Shown here piece by piece: positions 61,110 to 64,000 of a stretch of 64,000 nucleotides of DNA. A program made the position numbers and the translations under genes. A model generated the notes under the pieces. It was not told where the DNA came from, made no database searches, and saw only the letters and a list, made by a program, of their open reading frames with translations. The DNA lies in assembly GCF_003258355.1 (NCBI RefSeq), contig NZ_QKPO01000010.1, positions 124,001 through 188,000 of the forward strand, read 5' to 3'. The number at the start of each line of letters is the position of its first letter. Positions within the stretch are counted from its first letter, which is position 1. The stretch comes from Confluentibacter sediminis. GTDB lineage: Bacteria > Bacteroidota > Bacteroidia > Flavobacteriales > Flavobacteriaceae.

Positions 61110-63371
61110 TTAATCTTCTTTTCTGTCTTCTCTTGGTCTTCTGTCATCACGACGATTATCGCGTCCGCGATTATCACGATTGCCGCCTCTGTTATCACGT
61201 CCACCACGGTCGTTATTTTCTCTTGGTGGTCTTGCTACATACCCTTCTGGCTTTTCTAACAATGCTTTACGAGATACTTTTTCTTTGCGTGTTTTTGGAT
61301 CTACACCAAAATATTTCACATTAAAAACGTCACCCATATTTACTACGTCGGTAACATTTTCAGTGCGTTCCCAAGCTAATTCGCTTACGTGTAATAAAAC
61401 CTCATTTCCAGGGGCTTGTGTGTATTCAACAACCGCTCCAAAATCTAGCATTTTTATTACTTTCACTTCGTAAGTACCACCAACTTCTGGCTTAAACATT
61501 AATGAGTCAATTTTCGCCAAAACAGCATCAATACCTTCTTGATTTGTTCCTAAAATTTCAACAATACCTTCTTCAGTAATTGGATCTTCATTAATAACAA
61601 TAGTTGTTTTAGTAGCTTTTTGTAGCTCTTGAATTACTTTTCCACCAGGTCCAATTAATGCACCAATAAAGGCATTAGGAATAATTCTGGTTATCATTTT
61701 AGGAGCATGTGGTTTCACATCTGCATTTGGTTGCGCAATGGTTTCTACCAGTTTTCCTAAAATATGTAAACGTCCTGCTTGTGCTTGTTTTAAAGCATTT
61801 ACCAAAATTTCATAGGAAAGACCTTTTACTTTAATATCCATTTGGCAAGCCGTAATACCATCAGCCGTACCAGTTACTTTAAAGTCCATATCACCTAAAT
61901 GATCTTCATCACCTAAAATATCAGACAATACAGCATACTTTCCTGTTTCCGTATCGGTAATTAAACCCATAGCAATACCAGAAACTGGTTTTTTAATAGG
62001 TACACCAGCATCCATAAGTGCCATAGTACCAGCACAAACTGTTGCCATAGACGATGATCCGTTACTTTCTAATACTTCTGAAACTACTCTTACTGTATAT
62101 GAGTAATCTGAGGGCACCATACCTTTTAAAGCACGTTGCGCTAAGTTTCCGTGTCCAACTTCACGACGAGAGGTACCTCTTAATGGGCGGGCTTCACCAG
62201 TTGAAAAAGGAGGGAAATTATAATGTAAATAGAAACGCTCTTCGCCTTCAAACGATGGCATGTCTATTTGATTTGCTTCTCTAGAAGTTCCTAAAGTAAC
62301 GGTTGCCAAGGCTTGAGTTTCTCCACGAGTAAATATAGAGGAACCATGTGTAGATGGTAAATAATCAACCTCACACCAAATCGGTCTGATGTCTGTAGTT
62401 TTACGACCGTCTAATCGTAACCCTTCATTTAAGGTTAAATCTCTAACTGCTTTTTTCTCAGCTTTATAGAAATATTTTGACACTAAACCGCCAACTTCTA
62501 GTAATTCTTCTTCTGTAAATGTTGCTTTGATTTCTTCTTTTATAGCATCAAAAGCAGCCCCACGTTCATGTTTTGCTGAGGCCTTTTTTGCAACAGCATA
62601 TACTTTATCATAAGCTAAATCGTGTACTTTCTTAGCTAACGCTTCATCTTCAGGTTCAGGTTCGTACTCGCGAGTTTCTTTTTTACCGAAAGCCTCAGCC
62701 AATTTTATTTGAGCAGCACATTGTACTTTAATAGCATCATGTGCAAATTTAATAGCTTCAACCATTTCTTCTTCTGAAATCTCTTTCATCTCACCTTCAA
62801 CCATCATTACTGAATCGGCTGACGCTCCAATGACCATATCGATATCAGATTGTTCTAATTGGGCATAGGTTGGATTGATGATAAACTGACCGTCTATACG
62901 ACCAACTCTTACTTCAGAAATAGGTGTTTCAAAAGGAATATCAGATAACTGAATAGCAGCCGAAGCAGCTAAACCAGCCATAGCGTCTGGCATTACATTT
63001 TCATCATGAGACATTAATTGAATCATCAATTGTGTTTCTGCATGATAATCTTTTGGGAATAATGGGCGTAACACACGGTCTACTAAACGCATGGTTAATA
63101 CCTCACCATCACTTGGTCTTGCTTCTCTTTTAAAGAAACCGCCTGGGTAACGACCGGCAGCAGCAAATTTTTCGCGGTAGTCTACTGTTAATGGTAAAAA
63201 GTCAATACCAGGACTGGCACTATAATTTGAAACAACTGTACATAACAACATACATTTTCCTGACTGAACAACAACAGAACCATGAGCCTGTTTTGCTAAT
63301 TTTCCGGTTTCGATGGAAATTGTACGTCCATCACCAAGGTCAATGACCTCTTTAAAAACTTTTGGAATCAT
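61110..63371 (-). CDS. pnp: Polyribonucleotide nucleotidyltransferase (PNPase)
   Basis: 753 aa from [20 protein letters not shown]; a longer ORF upstream is not conserved. Two RNase PH domains ([20 protein letters not shown] and [20 protein letters not shown]) carry the catalytic site, then KH ([20 protein letters not shown]) and S1 ([17 protein letters not shown]) RNA-binding domains. The tail is a long run of Arg, Asp, Asn and Gly ([12 protein letters not shown]), a common low-complexity extension in Bacteroidota. It degrades RNA 3' to 5' and lies downstream of rpsO, the usual partner. Confidence 0.97.
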   Translation of the reverse strand: MIPKVFKEVIDLGDGRTISIETGKLAKQAHGSVVVQSGKCMLLCTVVSNYSASPGIDFLPLTVDYREKFAAAGRYPGGFFKREARPSDGEVLTMRLVDRVLRPLFPKDYHAETQLMIQLMSHDENVMPDAMAGLAASAAIQLSDIPFETPISEVRVGRIDGQFIINPTYAQLEQSDIDMVIGASADSVMMVEGEMKEISEEEMVEAIKFAHDAIKVQCAAQIKLAEAFGKKETREYEPEPEDEALAKKVHDLAYDKVYAVAKKASAKHERGAAFDAIKEEIKATFTEEELLEVGGLVSKYFYKAEKKAVRDLTLNEGLRLDGRKTTDIRPIWCEVDYLPSTHGSSIFTRGETQALATVTLGTSREANQIDMPSFEGEERFYLHYNFPPFSTGEARPLRGTSRREVGHGNLAQRALKGMVPSDYSYTVRVVSEVLESNGSSSMATVCAGTMALMDAGVPIKKPVSGIAMGLITDTETGKYAVLSDILGDEDHLGDMDFKVTGTADGITACQMDIKVKGLSYEILVNALKQAQAGRLHILGKLVETIAQPNADVKPHAPKMITRIIPNAFIGALIGPGGKVIQELQKATKTTIVINEDPITEEGIVEILGTNQEGIDAVLAKIDSLMFKPEVGGTYEVKVIKMLDFGAVVEYTQAPGNEVLLHVSELAWERTENVTDVVNMGDVFNVKYFGVDPKTRKEKVSRKALLEKPEGYVARPPRENNDRGGRDNRGGNRDNRGRDNRRDDRRPREDRKED

Positions 63372-63501
63372 AAATTTTTTAATTCTAATTAAACAATGGT
63401 CATTGTGTTGTTGTGTGTAGTTGTTGTTTGTGACCAATGAAAAACTATAATAAGCTTCTTCAATGCGCTTTTATACTCTTCGCGGAGTTATATTCAAAAC
63501 A

Positions 63502-63527
63502 AAAAAGAGGCTGAAAAGCCTCTTTTT
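63502..63527 (-). terminator. Terminator between rpsO and pnp
   Basis: AAAAAGAGGCT-GAAA-AGCCTCTTTTT forms an 11-bp stem with a GAAA-type tetraloop, 2-25 nt after the rpsO stop. pnp may have its own promoter or depend on readthrough. Confidence 0.92.
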
Positions 63528-63528
63528 A

Positions 63529-63798
63529 TTATTTTCTTAATCCTAATTCTTTTACTATGGCACGATATCTTAAGATATCTTTCTTAGTTAAGTAATCTAA
63601 TAAAGCACGACGCTTTCCTACTAGTTTAACCAATGAACGCTCTGTATTATAATCTTTACGATTCTTTTTTAAGTGTTCTGTTAAGTGGTTGATTCTAAGC
63701 GTAAATAACGCAATTTGTCCTTCTGCTGAACCTGTGTCTTTACTGTTTTTACCGTGTTTAGTAAAGATGGCTTCTTTTTCTTTTTGATCTAAATACAT
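63529..63798 (-). CDS. rpsO: 30S ribosomal protein S15
   Basis: 89 aa from MYLDQKEKEAIFTKHGKNSK, the usual length. GSAEGQIALFTLRINHLTEH and LVGKRRALLDYLTKKDILRY are canonical S15. It binds 16S rRNA central domain. Confidence 0.97.
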   Translation of the reverse strand: MYLDQKEKEAIFTKHGKNSKDTGSAEGQIALFTLRINHLTEHLKKNRKDYNTERSLVKLVGKRRALLDYLTKKDILRYRAIVKELGLRK

Positions 63799-63852
63799 GC
63801 TAATATTGTTGTAAATAATTTTTATGTACACGAAAGTCTATCTTTCGAGCGG

Positions 63853-63882
63853 CAAATATAGTAATTTTTAATGATTTGCAAA
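63853..63882 (-). promoter_or_regulatory. Promoter of rpsO
   Basis: On the minus strand TTTG (63879-63882), 18 nt, TATATTTG (63853-63860), a full Bacteroidota-type promoter 54 nt before the rpsO start. Confidence 0.82.
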
Positions 63883-63897
63883 TCTTTTAAACAAAAA

Positions 63898-63928
63898 GAC
63901 CTGATTGGTTGAAAATCAATCAGGTCAA
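63898..63928 (-). terminator. Terminator of the gene entering from the right edge
   Basis: GACCTGATTG and CAATCAGGTC form a 10-bp stem with a 9-nt loop, followed on the minus strand by TTTTTGT. Confidence 0.85.
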
Positions 63929-63946
63929 TAAGTTATGTTTTTGTCC

Positions 63947-64000
63947 TTAAGCTCTTAAAGGCTGATTTAAAATTAAATCTAAGTATTGATTTACTTTATC
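63947..64000 (-). CDS. 3' end of a gene continuing beyond the window
   Basis: An open frame from the window edge ends in TAA, giving DKVNQYLDLILNQPLRA as the C-terminus, 20 nt before a strong terminator. Only 17 residues are visible and no family is recognised. Confidence 0.5.
   Translation of the reverse strand, partial: DKVNQYLDLILNQPLRA

Noticed and set aside
1-64000. CRISPR arrays, rRNA genes or insertion sequences
   Set aside because: No regularly spaced repeat, rRNA segment or transposase motif (DDE/HUH) was seen on either strand.

Overview
The window is chromosomal DNA from a marine member of the Flavobacteriaceae (Bacteroidota). The evidence is AT-rich sequence, promoters of the Bacteroidota type (TTTG, about 19 nt, then TAnnTTTG), few Shine-Dalgarno sites, a DnaE with a fused N-terminal DEDD exonuclease, an S16 with a long Ala/Glu tail, a type IX secretion plug-domain protein (DUF5103), and a complete Na+-translocating NQR complex next to a Na+-coupled dicarboxylate transporter. 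Genus and species cannot be given from sequence alone.

Layout. 1-16.6 kb is core genome: the end of an MGMT-like gene with an altered active site; the Fe-S pair mrp/nfu and a ferredoxin; a metallophosphoesterase; a glutaryl-CoA-dehydrogenase-like enzyme; rpsP-rimM-trmN6; a lactonase; dnaE with a pentapeptide-repeat gene abutting it; trxA, a ClpP-like protease, a DUF58 protein and tRNA-Asp.

16,643-31,401 is a 14.7-kb integrative element inserted in the 3' end of tRNA-Asp. A 23-bp perfect direct repeat (attL/attR) bounds it, and a tyrosine integrase lies at the right end. Its cargo is largely defence-like: a short type II CBASS operon (NUDIX effector, CD-NTase, E2-like protein without E1); a membrane KAP P-loop NTPase paired with a small caspase-like His/Cys protease; a phospholipase-D-like protein with an XRE regulator; a DUF3892 protein; an XRE-ImmA switch; and a DUF805/TPR operon. 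The maintenance module holds an excisionase-type HTH protein and a 468-aa protein carrying the A, B and C motifs of the Pol A/T7-RNA-polymerase palm.

31.7-43.4 kb is core metabolism: pruA, an NRDE protein, a possible permuted NlpC/P60-fold protein, apaG, the T9SS plug-domain gene and nqrABCDEF. apbE, whose product attaches FMN to NqrB and NqrC, lies separately at 54.2 kb.

43.4-55 kb holds an SLC13 transporter, a three-gene operon (ECF-type sigma factor, membrane TPR/anti-sigma-like protein, TPR-CHAT protease), and four lipoprotein genes, one of them a predicted seven-bladed propeller.

55-64 kb is housekeeping: a DUF2254 membrane protein, a methyltransferase, DUF3050, map, a HAD-like phosphatase, gpmI, pnp and rpsO.

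The strongest candidates for new biology are the KAP/caspase-like pair, the polymerase-like protein of the element, and the CBASS operon behind a small membrane ORF and terminator. All functions are read from motifs by eye; no database search was possible.
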